From Pseudotamlana agarivorans (GTDB lineage Bacteria; Bacteroidota; Bacteroidia; Flavobacteriales; Flavobacteriaceae), in assembly GCF_018860245.1 (NCBI RefSeq), contig NZ_JAHKPD010000011.1, positions 124,001 to 188,000 on the forward strand: a stretch of 64,000 nucleotides of DNA. The letters are read 5' to 3'. Every line of letters starts with the position of its first letter. The first letter of the stretch is position 1. The notes beneath the pieces were generated by a model that worked only from the letters and a program-made list of their open reading frames with translations, made no database searches and was not told the DNA's origin. Of this stretch, positions 1 to 8,738 are shown piece by piece. The position numbers were made by a program, and so were the translations under genes.

Positions 1-34
1 ACAATTAATTTATATTCCAACAACAGAAATTTAA

Positions 35-1285
35 TCAATTTTTAAAAATTTCTTTCAGAAGCATTTCTAAAGCCTTATTTACAGCTTTATTTATCACTTT
101 AATTCTTAGTTTTCCGAAGTTAAATTCCTGAGAGTAAACACCGTCTCTAGTCGCTACTGCTATAAAAACGGTACCAACTTCGGCGTTAGAATCACCCTTT
201 GCAGGCCCAGCATTTCCCGTGGTTGCAATGGCGTAATCAGACTGAAATAATTCCTGAGCATTTCTTGCCATTCCTTCTGCTACCTGAGCACTTACAACAG
301 AAAATTGTTCGATATCTGTTTTAGAAACTTTTAAAACATTAATTTTTGATTGGGTAGAATACGTCACTATACCGCCTTTAAAGTAAGCTGAAGCTCCTGA
401 ATTTACGGTAAACCGTTCTGCTACAGCTCCACCAGTGCAACTTTCTGCCATGGCAAGGGTTCTACCAGACTTTGTAAGTTGTTTAGCTATAACTATTTCT
501 ACAGAACCATCTTTATCCTCAATACCAGCAAATTCATCTTTAATTAAAGGAATGACTGCATCTATCTGTTTTTGCACTTCTTTATTAAGAAGTTTAGCAT
601 CATATCCTTTTGTGGATAAACGCAAGCGCATTAATCCTAAACTCGGCAAATAGGCCAATTTAATATGAGAAGGCAAAGCATCTTCCCATGCTTCAATACG
701 ATCGGCTAAAGCACTCTCTCCTAATCCATATACCAAAAGCGTTTTGTGTAATATATATGGACAATTGTATTTGTTCTTTAATTTAGGAACAACTTCGTTA
801 ACTATTAAGGCTTCCATTTCATAAGGCACACCGGGAAGTGATATAAATACCTTTTCCTCTTTTTCCAGCCACATTCCAGGAGCTGTTCCAAGGGTATTCA
901 TTAAAACCTGTGATTTTGACGGTACTAATGCTTGATCTTTATTAACTTGAAGTAACTTTGAGCCTACATTTTGATTCCAAATCGATTCTATGTTTTCTAA
1001 TACCTTAGTATTTAAAACTAAGCTGTCATTAAAATAATCGGCAATTGTTTTTTTAGTAATATCGTCCTTTGTTGGTCCTAATCCTCCAGTAAGTATGATA
1101 ATATCGACATGACGTTCCGCATCTTTTAACGCAGCCAATATATGGGCTTTATCATCTTGAATAGAAGTAATTTGATAAATTGAAACGCCTATTTTATTAA
1201 GTTGCTTGGCAATAAACGCAGAATTTGTATCTATAACCTGACCTATAAGTAACTCGTCACCAATGGTTATTATTTCTGCAAGCAT
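35..1285 (-). CDS. cinA: CinA family protein (nicotinamide-nucleotide amidase)
   Basis: 416 residues, full length for CinA. The N-terminal half is a MoaB/MoCF-like fold with the motif TGGLGPTKDD at residues 66-75. The C-terminal third is a PncC-type amidase domain containing AESCTGG near residue 280 and a later TGNAGPAKG loop. CinA-family proteins hydrolyse nicotinamide mononucleotide in pyridine-nucleotide salvage, and some also have ADP-ribose pyrophosphatase activity. ATG start. It is the last gene of a minus-strand run (FAH-like, HPt, cinA); only 8 bases separate it from the HPt gene, so co-transcription is likely. Nothing is odd in length or key motifs. Confidence 0.93.
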   Translation of the reverse strand: MLAEIITIGDELLIGQVIDTNSAFIAKQLNKIGVSIYQITSIQDDKAHILAALKDAERHVDIIILTGGLGPTKDDITKKTIADYFNDSLVLNTKVLENIESIWNQNVGSKLLQVNKDQALVPSKSQVLMNTLGTAPGMWLEKEEKVFISLPGVPYEMEALIVNEVVPKLKNKYNCPYILHKTLLVYGLGESALADRIEAWEDALPSHIKLAYLPSLGLMRLRLSTKGYDAKLLNKEVQKQIDAVIPLIKDEFAGIEDKDGSVEIVIAKQLTKSGRTLAMAESCTGGAVAERFTVNSGASAYFKGGIVTYSTQSKINVLKVSKTDIEQFSVVSAQVAEGMARNAQELFQSDYAIATTGNAGPAKGDSNAEVGTVFIAVATRDGVYSQEFNFGKLRIKVINKAVNKALEMLLKEIFKN

Positions 1286-1293
1286 GTATTATA

Positions 1294-1635
1294 TTATAAG
1301 TTGAAATCTGACTTCATTTCGGCTACTGCATTATCAACAGCCGTTAACACTACAGCTAACTGTGCTGTAACATCTTCTTCTTTTTTTTCGAATTTTCCCC
1401 AATCTTGAACTTCTATTAAGGTGTCTAATACACCCAATTCAAATAAATCGATGGTAGGTTTCATTTTGTGTGCTGCTTGATAAGCGTTGTAATAATCTTT
1501 ATCAGCTACGGCTTTTTTTAACCGCTCGGCATCCTCAGGAACTTCTCCTAAAAAAGCTTCCGCCAAGGCTGCTATAAATTCTTCATCGTTGTCTGCTAAT
1601 TCTCTTACCCTAAATAATTTGTAATGCTGCTCCAT
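1294..1635 (-). CDS. Orphan HPt (histidine phosphotransfer) domain protein
   Basis: 113 residues consisting of essentially one HPt four-helix bundle. The motif AAHKMKP places the likely phospho-accepting histidine at residue 56. HPt proteins relay phosphate between a hybrid kinase receiver and a response regulator. No histidine kinase or response regulator lies in this window, so the partner is unknown. The start codon abuts the stop codon of the upstream FAH-like gene with no gap, and cinA follows 8 bases later, which argues for translational coupling. Family assignment rests on the motif and helical pattern; the signalling role is inferred. Confidence 0.8.
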   Translation of the reverse strand: MEQHYKLFRVRELADNDEEFIAALAEAFLGEVPEDAERLKKAVADKDYYNAYQAAHKMKPTIDLFELGVLDTLIEVQDWGKFEKKEEDVTAQLAVVLTAVDNAVAEMKSDFNL

Positions 1636-2247
1636 TTACTTCACTGTTATTGAAAACATTTCTTTGTTTTCTATAAATCCTTTTAACTTATCATTTGCGC
1701 ATACTTTAGATACGCCTGCTGGGGTTCCCGTAAATATAATATCTCCTATCTTTAATGTAAAATATTTAGACACATATTCTATTATTTCATCGATTTTCCA
1801 AAGCATATGGCTTGTATTTCCATTTTGGACAATATTTTCGTTCTTTTTTAAAGAAAACGTAATATTATTAACTTCAGGAAGTTCGTTTTTAGGAATCCAC
1901 TCACCTATAACGGCTGCACCATCAAATGATTTTGCTTTCTCCCAAGGCAAGCCTTTAGCCTTTAACTGACTTTGTAAATCTCTAGCCGTGAAATCTATAC
2001 CTAAACCGATTTCATTATAGTACTTATGTGCAAATTTCTTATCGATATGCTTTCCAACACGATTTATTTTCACCAAAACCTCAACTTCATGGTGAACGTC
2101 ATCAGAGAAATCTGGAATAAAAAAAGGTTGTTTTTTTAGTAAAATCGCCGTGTCCGGTTTTATAAAGATAACAGGCTCGGTTGGTTTTTCATTTTGAAGT
2201 TCGGCAATATGTTCGGTATAATTTCGCCCGATGCAAATGAGTTTCAA
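1636..2247 (-). CDS. Fumarylacetoacetate hydrolase (FAH) superfamily protein
   Basis: 203 residues, close to short single-domain FAH enzymes. The start IGRNYTEH, the metal-ligand-like acidic pattern HHEVEVLV around residue 50 and the C-terminal TGTPAGV are FAH signatures. Members act as acylpyruvate hydrolases or oxaloacetate decarboxylases with Mg or Mn; the substrate here cannot be told. The reading frame begins with TTG (minus strand, 2247-2245); no in-frame ATG lies close enough and the conserved N-terminus begins at this TTG. It is first of a three-gene run with the HPt protein and cinA. Confidence 0.85.
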   Translation of the reverse strand: MKLICIGRNYTEHIAELQNEKPTEPVIFIKPDTAILLKKQPFFIPDFSDDVHHEVEVLVKINRVGKHIDKKFAHKYYNEIGLGIDFTARDLQSQLKAKGLPWEKAKSFDGAAVIGEWIPKNELPEVNNITFSLKKNENIVQNGNTSHMLWKIDEIIEYVSKYFTLKIGDIIFTGTPAGVSKVCANDKLKGFIENKEMFSITVK

Positions 2248-2312
2248 TTTGGATTAATAGTTTTGAATGTTAATGATTTATTATTAGACTATACTTCTTA
2301 GGGGTCGTGTGT

Positions 2313-3089
2313 TTAGCCTAATTTATTGTTTAAACTTCTTAATTTTATAGCGGTTAATACTTTTTTAGTATATAGAGGAAAATCAGCGTTTAATAGCCAA
2401 CCAAAATAGCCTGGCTCTTTATCTAAGATTTCTGTAACTAGTTTGCCTTTATGTTTTCCAAACGAAAAGCATTCTTCACCTTTTTTATTAAAGGCGATAA
2501 AACCTGCAAAATCTGCAAACTTTTTACGCGAACTAAATTCCGCTAAAAACTTCGTATCATTTTCAAGATCATCATATTTGGAAAGTTGTGCTTTTAAGAC
2601 CTCATAAGTAGCATTTGTGTCGGCAGCTGCAGTATGCGCACCTTCCAAATCTTTATCACAATAAAACTTATAGGCAGCACTTAAAGTACGCTGTTCCATT
2701 TTATGAAAAATGGTTTGCACATCTACCGCCAAACGGTTTTTCATATCGAAATCAACTTCGGCACGTAACATTTCTTCAGCTAATAAAGGAATATCAAATC
2801 GGTTAGAATTGAATCCTCCCAAATCTGAATCTTTAATCATATTATAAACATCCTTAGCTAATTCTTTAAACGTTGGCTCGTTAGCTACTTTTTCATCTGA
2901 AATACCATGAATTGCTGTAACCTCTGCCGGAATTGGCCTTTCAGGATTTACCAACCAGGTTTTACTTTCCTTATTTCCGTTAGGAAACACTTTTAATATT
3001 GAAATTTCAACAATACGATCGGAAGTGATGTTAATTCCAGTGGTCTCTAAATCGAAAAAACAAATTGGTTTTGTTAAGTTTAATTGCAT
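2313..3089 (-). CDS. DnaQ-like 3'-5' exonuclease with C-terminal DUF3820-like module
   Basis: 258 residues. Exo I motif FDLETTG lies at about residues 12-18, Exo II is GFNSNRFDIPLL near 95-105, and Exo III contains GAHTAAADT near 150; the spaced His and Asp make this a DEDDh nuclease. After the catalytic domain, FGKHKGKLV followed by a YFGWLL pattern resembles DUF3820. Such enzymes are often annotated as DNA polymerase III epsilon-like, but no polymerase-binding region is obvious. A TATTTTTG -7 box lies about 45 bases upstream (3133-3140, minus). The physiological role (repair or RNA processing) is open. Confidence 0.85.
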   Translation of the reverse strand: MQLNLTKPICFFDLETTGINITSDRIVEISILKVFPNGNKESKTWLVNPERPIPAEVTAIHGISDEKVANEPTFKELAKDVYNMIKDSDLGGFNSNRFDIPLLAEEMLRAEVDFDMKNRLAVDVQTIFHKMEQRTLSAAYKFYCDKDLEGAHTAAADTNATYEVLKAQLSKYDDLENDTKFLAEFSSRKKFADFAGFIAFNKKGEECFSFGKHKGKLVTEILDKEPGYFGWLLNADFPLYTKKVLTAIKLRSLNNKLG

Positions 3090-3132
3090 GAATTATTTAT
3101 AAAAAAATTTAAAATACGACTTGGGTAAGTTG

Positions 3133-3140
3133 CAAAAATA
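3133..3140 (-). promoter_or_regulatory. Likely -7 promoter box of the exonuclease gene
   Basis: On the minus strand the bases read TATTTTTG, an exact match to the Bacteroidota -7 consensus TAnnTTTG, about 45 bases upstream of the ATG at 3089. No good -33 box is seen at the expected distance. Confidence 0.45.
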
Positions 3141-3141
3141 A

Positions 3142-3172
3142 AAAAACCTAAGCGTTTAACGGTTAGGTTTTT
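3142..3172 (-). terminator. Rho-independent terminator of the E2 acyltransferase gene
   Basis: Inverted repeat AAAAACCTAA / TTAGGTTTTT with an 11-base loop, 25 bases past the E2 stop codon. On the minus strand the stem is followed by a run of T. It also separates the E2 gene from the exonuclease promoter. Confidence 0.75.
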
Positions 3173-3196
3173 CAATAGTTTATTTATTATCGTTCT

Positions 3197-4549
3197 TTAT
3201 AGCTCTCTATTAACATCCCAAGCTTCAAGATAATCTTTCACCGCTTTTACAAATAGCCCACCTAATGCACCGTTTACCACGCGATGGTCGTATGAATGCG
3301 ATAAGAACATTTTATAACGAATACCGATAAAATCACCTTCAGGGGTTTCAATAACCGCTGGTACTTTTCTAATCGCTCCAAGCGCAAGAATACCTACTTG
3401 TGGCTGATTAATTATTGGCGTTCCCATAATACTACCAAAGGACCCCACATTAGTTACTGTATATGTACCGTCTTGGATTTCATCTGGCTTTAATTTATTA
3501 TCTCTTGATCGTTTTGCTAAATCATTAACCTGCTTAGTCATGCCAACTAAATTAAGTTGATCTGCATTTTTAATAACTGGAACAATTAGATTCCCGTCTG
3601 GTAAAGCCGCAGCCATACCTAAATTAATATTTTTCTTTTTTATTATTTTATCACCTTGCAGTGAAATATTCATCATCGGGTAATCACGAAGTGCTTTGGC
3701 TATAACCTCCATAAAGATTGGGGTAAACGTTAAGTTTTCACCCTCGCGCTTCATAAAACCATCTTTAACCTTCTTTCTCCAGTTCCATACGTTAGTAACA
3801 TCAGCTTCAATAAAACTTTGTACGTGTGCTGATTTTTGAAGTGAATCGGTCATATGGTTTGCCACCAATTTCCCCATTCTAGTCATTTCTATGATTTCAT
3901 CTTCACCACTAGAAACTATTGGAGTTACTTTTTCTGCTGCTGCTATAGCCTTAGGTTTGCTTTGCTTTACAGAAGCTTCGGTTTTAGGAACTTCTGTTTT
4001 AGGAGCTTCCGCTACTAGTTGTTTACTATCTTTATTTTTTAGGTAATCTAAAATATCATTTTTAGTAACGCGTCCTTCACTACCCGTTCCAACAATAGCG
4101 TCTAATTCCGATTGTGACACCCCTTCAGCTTTAGCGATATTCCTCACTAAAGGCGAATAGAACTTACCGTTGCTTGAAACCGCAGGAGCTACTGCTTCTT
4201 GAACATTAGTCATGGTTTGTGTGATTTCTTCAACGGCCTTCTCTTGGGATTCAGAAGCCTCTACCGGATCTACTGCTACTTTCGAAGTCTCTTCGATAAC
4301 AACATCGCCTTCAGTTTCAATTATTGCTAGCACTTGTCCAACTTGAACCACATCGTCAACCTCGAAAAAACGCTCCACAATAACACCATCAACCTCACTA
4401 GGCACTTCGCTATCTACTTTATCTGTTGCAATTTCTAATACCGGATCGTCCATTTCTATAGAGTCTCCAACTTCTTTTAACCAAGATGTTATTGTTGCCT
4501 CTGCAACACTTTCTCCCATTTTTGGTAATTTAAGCTCGAATTTTGCCAT
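3197..4549 (-). CDS. Dihydrolipoamide acyltransferase (E2) of a 2-oxo-acid dehydrogenase complex
   Basis: 450 residues. One N-terminal lipoyl domain carries the lipoylation site in ATDKVDSEVP (Lys44). A linker rich in Glu, Ala and Pro follows, then an E1/E3-binding subunit domain around residues 130-170 (YSPLVRNIAKAEGV and GRVTKNDILDYL), then the catalytic domain ending with SHSYDHRVVNGALGG, whose His is the acyl-transfer residue. The single lipoyl domain and this architecture fit branched-chain 2-oxo-acid dehydrogenase E2, though no E1 or E3 gene is adjacent. A TAATTTTG -7 box lies at 4587-4594 on the minus strand, and a terminator follows the stop. Confidence 0.9.
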   Translation of the reverse strand: MAKFELKLPKMGESVAEATITSWLKEVGDSIEMDDPVLEIATDKVDSEVPSEVDGVIVERFFEVDDVVQVGQVLAIIETEGDVVIEETSKVAVDPVEASESQEKAVEEITQTMTNVQEAVAPAVSSNGKFYSPLVRNIAKAEGVSQSELDAIVGTGSEGRVTKNDILDYLKNKDSKQLVAEAPKTEVPKTEASVKQSKPKAIAAAEKVTPIVSSGEDEIIEMTRMGKLVANHMTDSLQKSAHVQSFIEADVTNVWNWRKKVKDGFMKREGENLTFTPIFMEVIAKALRDYPMMNISLQGDKIIKKKNINLGMAAALPDGNLIVPVIKNADQLNLVGMTKQVNDLAKRSRDNKLKPDEIQDGTYTVTNVGSFGSIMGTPIINQPQVGILALGAIRKVPAVIETPEGDFIGIRYKMFLSHSYDHRVVNGALGGLFVKAVKDYLEAWDVNREL

Positions 4550-4586
4550 ATCAATAATGTAATAGTGATTTTTTAATTTTCAGTTG

Positions 4587-4594
4587 CAAAATTA
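4587..4594 (-). promoter_or_regulatory. Likely -7 promoter box of the E2 gene
   Basis: Minus-strand TAATTTTG, an exact TAnnTTTG match 38 bases upstream of the E2 ATG. No convincing -33 element at the expected distance. Confidence 0.45.
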
Positions 4595-4635
4595 CTGAAA
4601 ACACACGAATTCCTTTAAACTATTTGCAACAAATA

Positions 4636-5739
4636 CTATTTAAAACTTATAATCTGCCCTCTTGCCAATTCGTTATCACTTCCTATAATAAAATTTGAAT
4701 TATTTGGCAGTATCTTATACGTAACCGATTTATTTTGCGAAAATGTAGATTCTACCATTTGAATGATATTCTTAAAAGTCACGAAATGCCCATCAAAAAT
4801 CACTTCAACATCTTGATCGACGTCTTTTAACTCTGATTGAACAACTACGGGTCTGTGTAATTTTTTTTCTAGAGACAAATTCTTTTTGTTCGAAACCAAA
4901 ACATAATGACTCACTTTCTTTTTACGCTTCTTTGGCGCAGTTTGCATCATAAAAAACATTTTAATACCCAACCAAACAACCATATCAAAGAACAGATTTG
5001 ATTTGAAATGTTTTTCATAAAAAATCTGCATGGCCCCAAAAAAGCGTCGTGCATATACTTTATCTTTTAATGTACTCTCACCTTTATAATGTATTACGGT
5101 AGTTTTACCGAAATAGTAATTTTTATACCCTGCTTGTTTTACCATGTATGACAAATCAATATCTTCACCATACATAAAATAAGCTTCATCTAAGCCGCCA
5201 ACCTCGTTGTAAACCACGCGCTTTAGAAACATAAAAGCACCAACTAAAACATCGACTTCATCAACTGCATGCGTCTCTACATGGTTGGCATAATAATGTT
5301 TAGCGTTTCCACATATTTTCTTTAAAGCTACCGATACATAAGGTATGTTTCGTTTACTTTCAGGCAAAAATGCGCCAGAACCATCAATGAGTTTACACCC
5401 AACAATACCTAGGTCTGCTTTGTTTTCTGAAAATTCCAACAACTGCGTAAAAGTATCTTCGGCTACGACCGTATCTGGGTTTAAAATACATAGATACTCG
5501 CCTTTAGCCTGAGCAACGCCTATGTTATTTCCTTTTGAAAATCCGGCATTGACCTTATTCTCAATAAGTATAACTTCTGGAAACAGTTTTTTAACCATAT
5601 CACAGCTGCCGTCTCCAGAATTATTATCTACAACAATAATTTCCGAATTTATATTTACTGTAGCCGCTTGTACACTTTTTAAACACAGTTCTAAAAAGTA
5701 ACGCACGTTATAATTTAGTATAACAATTGAGAGTTTCAC
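4636..5739 (-). CDS. Family 2 glycosyltransferase
   Basis: 367 residues. The GT-A fold begins directly with LSIVILNYN; nucleotide-binding VDNNSGDGS is at 37-45, the DxD-equivalent NPDT at 87-90, and GEDIDLSYM near 190 is the acceptor-side acidic motif typical of rhamnosyltransferase-like GT2 enzymes. A hydrophobic patch around residue 245 may be an amphipathic membrane contact. The last ~90 residues are lysine-rich and not part of the GT2 core. The start codon is GTG. The gene is isolated from other polysaccharide genes, between recR and the E2 gene, so the product glycan is unknown. Confidence 0.85.
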   Translation of the reverse strand: MKLSIVILNYNVRYFLELCLKSVQAATVNINSEIIVVDNNSGDGSCDMVKKLFPEVILIENKVNAGFSKGNNIGVAQAKGEYLCILNPDTVVAEDTFTQLLEFSENKADLGIVGCKLIDGSGAFLPESKRNIPYVSVALKKICGNAKHYYANHVETHAVDEVDVLVGAFMFLKRVVYNEVGGLDEAYFMYGEDIDLSYMVKQAGYKNYYFGKTTVIHYKGESTLKDKVYARRFFGAMQIFYEKHFKSNLFFDMVVWLGIKMFFMMQTAPKKRKKKVSHYVLVSNKKNLSLEKKLHRPVVVQSELKDVDQDVEVIFDGHFVTFKNIIQMVESTFSQNKSVTYKILPNNSNFIIGSDNELARGQIISFK

Positions 5740-5838
5740 GAGAGCTTCAGTTGCATTTTAAAAGTCACGTGTAATACGAAGGTTAGACATTATTTTTTCT
5801 GGCTTAAGTTGGTTTCTTTTAGTTGCATCGGATAATTC

Positions 5839-6456
5839 TTATAATTTCAAAGAATTTTCAAAAGGCACTCTATTTACTATACTTCTACTTAAAGTAATCT
5901 CATCGGCGTACTCTAACTCATCTCCAACCGAAATCCCTCTTGCAATAGTTGAAGTAAACACATTGTAATCTTGAATTTGTTTATAAATATAAAAATTTGT
6001 GGTATCCCCTTCCATGGTTGAACTTAACGCAAAAACAAGCTCTTTAATTTCACCCTCTTTAACTTTATCAATTAGAGTTACAATATTTAAGTCATGAGGC
6101 CCAATACCGTCCATTGGTGAAATTTTACCTCCCAAAACATGATACAAACCTTTAAATGAACTGGTGTTTTCAATAGCCATTACATCTCTAATATCTTCAA
6201 CGACACAAATTAATTTGGTATCTCTATTAGGATTTGAGCAAATTTCACAAAGTTCAACATCACTAATATTATTACATGATTTACAAAATTTAATATCCTC
6301 ACGCATTGTCCTGAGCGCCTCAGCTAAAGCCGTCGTTTGCTCCTTAGGTTGTTTTAGCATGTGTAAAACTAACCGTAACGCTGTCCGTTTTCCAATACCT
6401 GGAAGTTGAGACATCTCATTAACGGCACGTTCTAATATTTTGGATGAAAATTCCAT
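5839..6456 (-). CDS. recR: Recombination mediator protein RecR
   Basis: 205 residues, standard length. A helix-hairpin-helix LPGIGKRTA lies at 18-26, a four-cysteine zinc finger uses Cys58, 61, 70 and 73, and a Toprim domain begins at [12 protein letters not shown]. RecR works with RecO and RecF to load RecA on SSB-coated gaps; RecO and RecF are not in the window. ATG start. About 100 bases separate it from the downstream glycosyltransferase on the same strand. The divergently oriented neighbour is the symporter gene. Confidence 0.96.
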   Translation of the reverse strand: MEFSSKILERAVNEMSQLPGIGKRTALRLVLHMLKQPKEQTTALAEALRTMREDIKFCKSCNNISDVELCEICSNPNRDTKLICVVEDIRDVMAIENTSSFKGLYHVLGGKISPMDGIGPHDLNIVTLIDKVKEGEIKELVFALSSTMEGDTTNFYIYKQIQDYNVFTSTIARGISVGDELEYADEITLSRSIVNRVPFENSLKL

Positions 6457-6552
6457 AGATGCGAAATTAGCATTTTTTAAAACATTTTAAAGGAAACACC
6501 AAAAAGAATAAATACTCAAGCTTTTTTGTATTTTGGCTCAAAATAATAATTG

Positions 6553-7995
6553 ATGACTCCCACTCAAATTCTGCTTCTCATTTTCGCGTATTTTGTTGTT
6601 TTAATTTTAATTTCTTATTTAACAGGAAAAGAAGATAGTAACGAAGCATTCTTTAAGGCTAATAAATCGGCGCCTTGGTATTTAGTCGCTTTTGGTATGA
6701 TTGGCGCTTCCCTTTCTGGAGTGACCTTCATTTCTGTTCCCGGAGCTGTTGAAGTTAAACAATTTGGCTATCTACAAGTCGTTTTTGGTTACTTTTTTGG
6801 CTATTTAGTTATCGCATACGTGCTCTTACCTATTTATTACAAACTGAATTTAACCTCCATTTATACCTACTTAAGGGATCGTTTTGGTTATGTGAGTTAT
6901 AAAACAGGCGCTGTTGCTTTTTTAATTTCTAGAGTGGTTGGTGCGGCTTTTCGACTGTTTTTGGTTGCTAAAGTGTTACAATTATTAGTTTTCGATCAAT
7001 ACGGCATTCCTTTTACGGTAACTGTAATTATCACCATTGCCTTAATTTGGTTATACACCTTTAAAGGTGGTATTAAAACTATCATTTTCACAGATACGCT
7101 ACAGACACTTTTTATGCTGATCTCGGTAGTGGTTACCATTGCGTTTTTAGCTTCAGCTTTAGATTTAAATAGTATTTCTGAAATTTACACCAATGTAAAA
7201 GAAAGCCCCATGAGCAAAACATTCTTCTTAACCGATGTGAACGATGCGCAATATTTTGTAAAAAGCTTTCTTGCTGGTATGTTCATTACCATTACCATGA
7301 CTGGCTTAGACCAAGATATGATGCAAAAAAACCTGACTTGCAAAAACCTAAAAGAGGCTCAAAAAAACATGATCTCTTTTAGCGTTATTTTAATATTTGT
7401 AAATATTCTATTTCTAGTTTTAGGTTTGCTTTTAACACAATACGCAAACCAAAATGGCATAACAGCTAAGAAGGATGATTTATTTCCAAGCATAGCCATG
7501 CTACCAGAAATAGGCATTATAACCTCCTCTTTTTTCCTATTGGGTTTAATTGCTGCTGCCTATTCAAGTGCAGATTCGGCGCTTACATCGCTAACCACAT
7601 CGTTTTGTATCGATATTATTGAACTCGACAAAAAACCTGTAGCCATTCAAAAGAAAATAAGAAAACGTACGCACATTTTTATTAGTGCCATTCTTGTTCT
7701 TGTAATCGTACTCTTTGATTCTATTTTTAAAGATGTATCTGTTATTTGGGAATTATTCAAAGCCGCTGGATACACTTACGGACCGCTACTTGGTTTATTT
7801 GCCTTTGGAATTTTCACTAAAAGCCAACTAAAAGATAAATATGTTTGGATTATAGCAATTATTGCACCCCTAGTATCGTATTTAATAAACGCCTATTCTA
7901 TTAATTTACTAAACGGTTACCAAATTGGTTTTGAAATTTTAATTGTAAATGGACTACTAACCTTTTTAGGATTAATATTGATTCGTAGAAAGTAA
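6553..7995 (+). CDS. Sodium/solute symporter (SSS family)
   Basis: About 480 residues with 13 or so hydrophobic segments. The SSS signature region [18 protein letters not shown] lies at about residues 48-65 and a second conserved stretch, [19 protein letters not shown], near 240. Members couple Na+ influx to uptake of sugars, sialic acid, proline or similar; substrate specificity is not readable. The ATG at 6553 is preferred over the overlapping TTG at 6550. The gene ends inside the convergent CoA-binding gene, with a 24-base tail-to-tail overlap. Confidence 0.88.
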   Translation: MTPTQILLLIFAYFVVLILISYLTGKEDSNEAFFKANKSAPWYLVAFGMIGASLSGVTFISVPGAVEVKQFGYLQVVFGYFFGYLVIAYVLLPIYYKLNLTSIYTYLRDRFGYVSYKTGAVAFLISRVVGAAFRLFLVAKVLQLLVFDQYGIPFTVTVIITIALIWLYTFKGGIKTIIFTDTLQTLFMLISVVVTIAFLASALDLNSISEIYTNVKESPMSKTFFLTDVNDAQYFVKSFLAGMFITITMTGLDQDMMQKNLTCKNLKEAQKNMISFSVILIFVNILFLVLGLLLTQYANQNGITAKKDDLFPSIAMLPEIGIITSSFFLLGLIAAAYSSADSALTSLTTSFCIDIIELDKKPVAIQKKIRKRTHIFISAILVLVIVLFDSIFKDVSVIWELFKAAGYTYGPLLGLFAFGIFTKSQLKDKYVWIIAIIAPLVSYLINAYSINLLNGYQIGFEILIVNGLLTFLGLILIRRK

Positions 7996-8337
7996 AACTA
8001 ACGTACAAGCTTCTTCATAATAAATATTTTTTTCCATTAATAGCGTATAAAATTCTGGGTTTTCGGTCCCTGGATTAAAAATAACGCGCTCTGGATTTAG
8101 TGCGATAATATAATCGTAATATTCCTTTTGCCTACTCGGGTTTAAATATAAAGTTACCGTATGAATATTTTTGTAACGAATCAAAGTAGTGTCTATTTCT
8201 ACCCCAGACACCACACCTTTTCTTAACCCGAAAGCAACAACATCAATCAATTTTGATACTAATTTTTGAACCGCCAAATAAGAATAGCGGTTCGATTTTA
8301 ATGAAGCGCCTATTACAAGTGTTTTTTTGATCATCAT
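7972..8337 (-). CDS. CoA-binding (YccU-like) protein
   Basis: 121 residues, a single Rossmann-like CoA-binding domain: [16 protein letters not shown] near the start, an [18 protein letters not shown] motif near residue 80, then an acidic-Cys ending. Members bind CoA in structural studies, but their role is poorly defined. It starts with two consecutive ATG codons (8337 and 8334). Its 3' end overlaps the convergent symporter gene by 24 bases, so mutual antisense transcription is possible. Confidence 0.8.
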   Translation of the reverse strand: MMIKKTLVIGASLKSNRYSYLAVQKLVSKLIDVVAFGLRKGVVSGVEIDTTLIRYKNIHTVTLYLNPSRQKEYYDYIIALNPERVIFNPGTENPEFYTLLMEKNIYYEEACTLVLLSTNQY

Positions 8338-8548
8338 TTCAATTTATTTTTTTTAAAACGGCATATAAACGTTTTTTTATGCTTTTAATCAAAAAAACAG
8401 CTATTTAAACATAAAAAAGTTAAAATTTTGCAATAAAGTAAAACAATTAACGTTTACCACTCATACAATCTAACCAAAACGAATACTTGTAATTATTAGA
8501 GTTAGTCATCTACACATTTTTTAATTCGTCACAACAGATTTGTATAAT

Positions 8549-8574
8549 AAAGCTCGAAATTCGTTTCGAGCTTT
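8549..8574 (+). terminator. Hairpin with TTCG loop, terminator-like
   Basis: Perfect 11-base-pair stem AAAGCTCGAAA / TTTCGAGCTTT closed by a TTCG tetraloop and followed on the plus strand by a T-rich tail. No annotated plus-strand gene ends nearby, which is why a small transcript is suspected upstream. Confidence 0.6.
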
Positions 8575-8633
8575 TACTTTTCATGTTAAAAACAGTTAAA
8601 TATCAGTTAGTTATGAAATTTATATTAATTTTG

Positions 8634-8723
8634 CACGTCTAAGAAGTAAGTTTATTAACTTTAAGTGTTAGTTGGAGTTGATTAATAGCTAAAGAAGCCC
8701 GAATTACAGTTCGGGCTTTTATA
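8634..8723 (+). ncRNA. Candidate small RNA ending in a terminator hairpin
   Basis: A plus-strand -7 box TAATTTTG (8626-8633) is followed about 60 bases later by a perfect 9-bp hairpin AAGCCCGAA / TTCGGGCTT (8695-8718) with a T-rich tail, so a transcript of roughly 80 nucleotides would result. There is no ORF of note inside and no -33 box. The hairpin could instead be the fabH terminator read on the opposite strand. Low confidence. Confidence 0.3.
8695..8718. terminator. Bidirectional terminator downstream of fabH
   Basis: Stem AAGCCCGAA / TTCGGGCTT with a six-base loop, 20 bases past the fabH stop. T-rich flanks exist on both sides, so it can act for fabH (minus) and for any plus-strand transcript. 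Confidence 0.7.
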
Positions 8724-8738
8724 GTTTTATATATTATT

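Larger units (their letters stand above)
8338..8738. other. 400-base intergenic region with two strong hairpins
   Basis: No protein-coding gene is seen between the CoA-binding gene and fabH. The region is very AT-rich and holds two intrinsic-terminator-like hairpins (8549-8574 and 8695-8718), each preceded by 80-130 bases of unassigned sequence. A TAATTTTG -7 box lies at 8626-8633 on the plus strand. This arrangement suggests one or two small plus-strand transcripts; alternatively the second hairpin simply terminates fabH on the minus strand. Confidence 0.5.
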
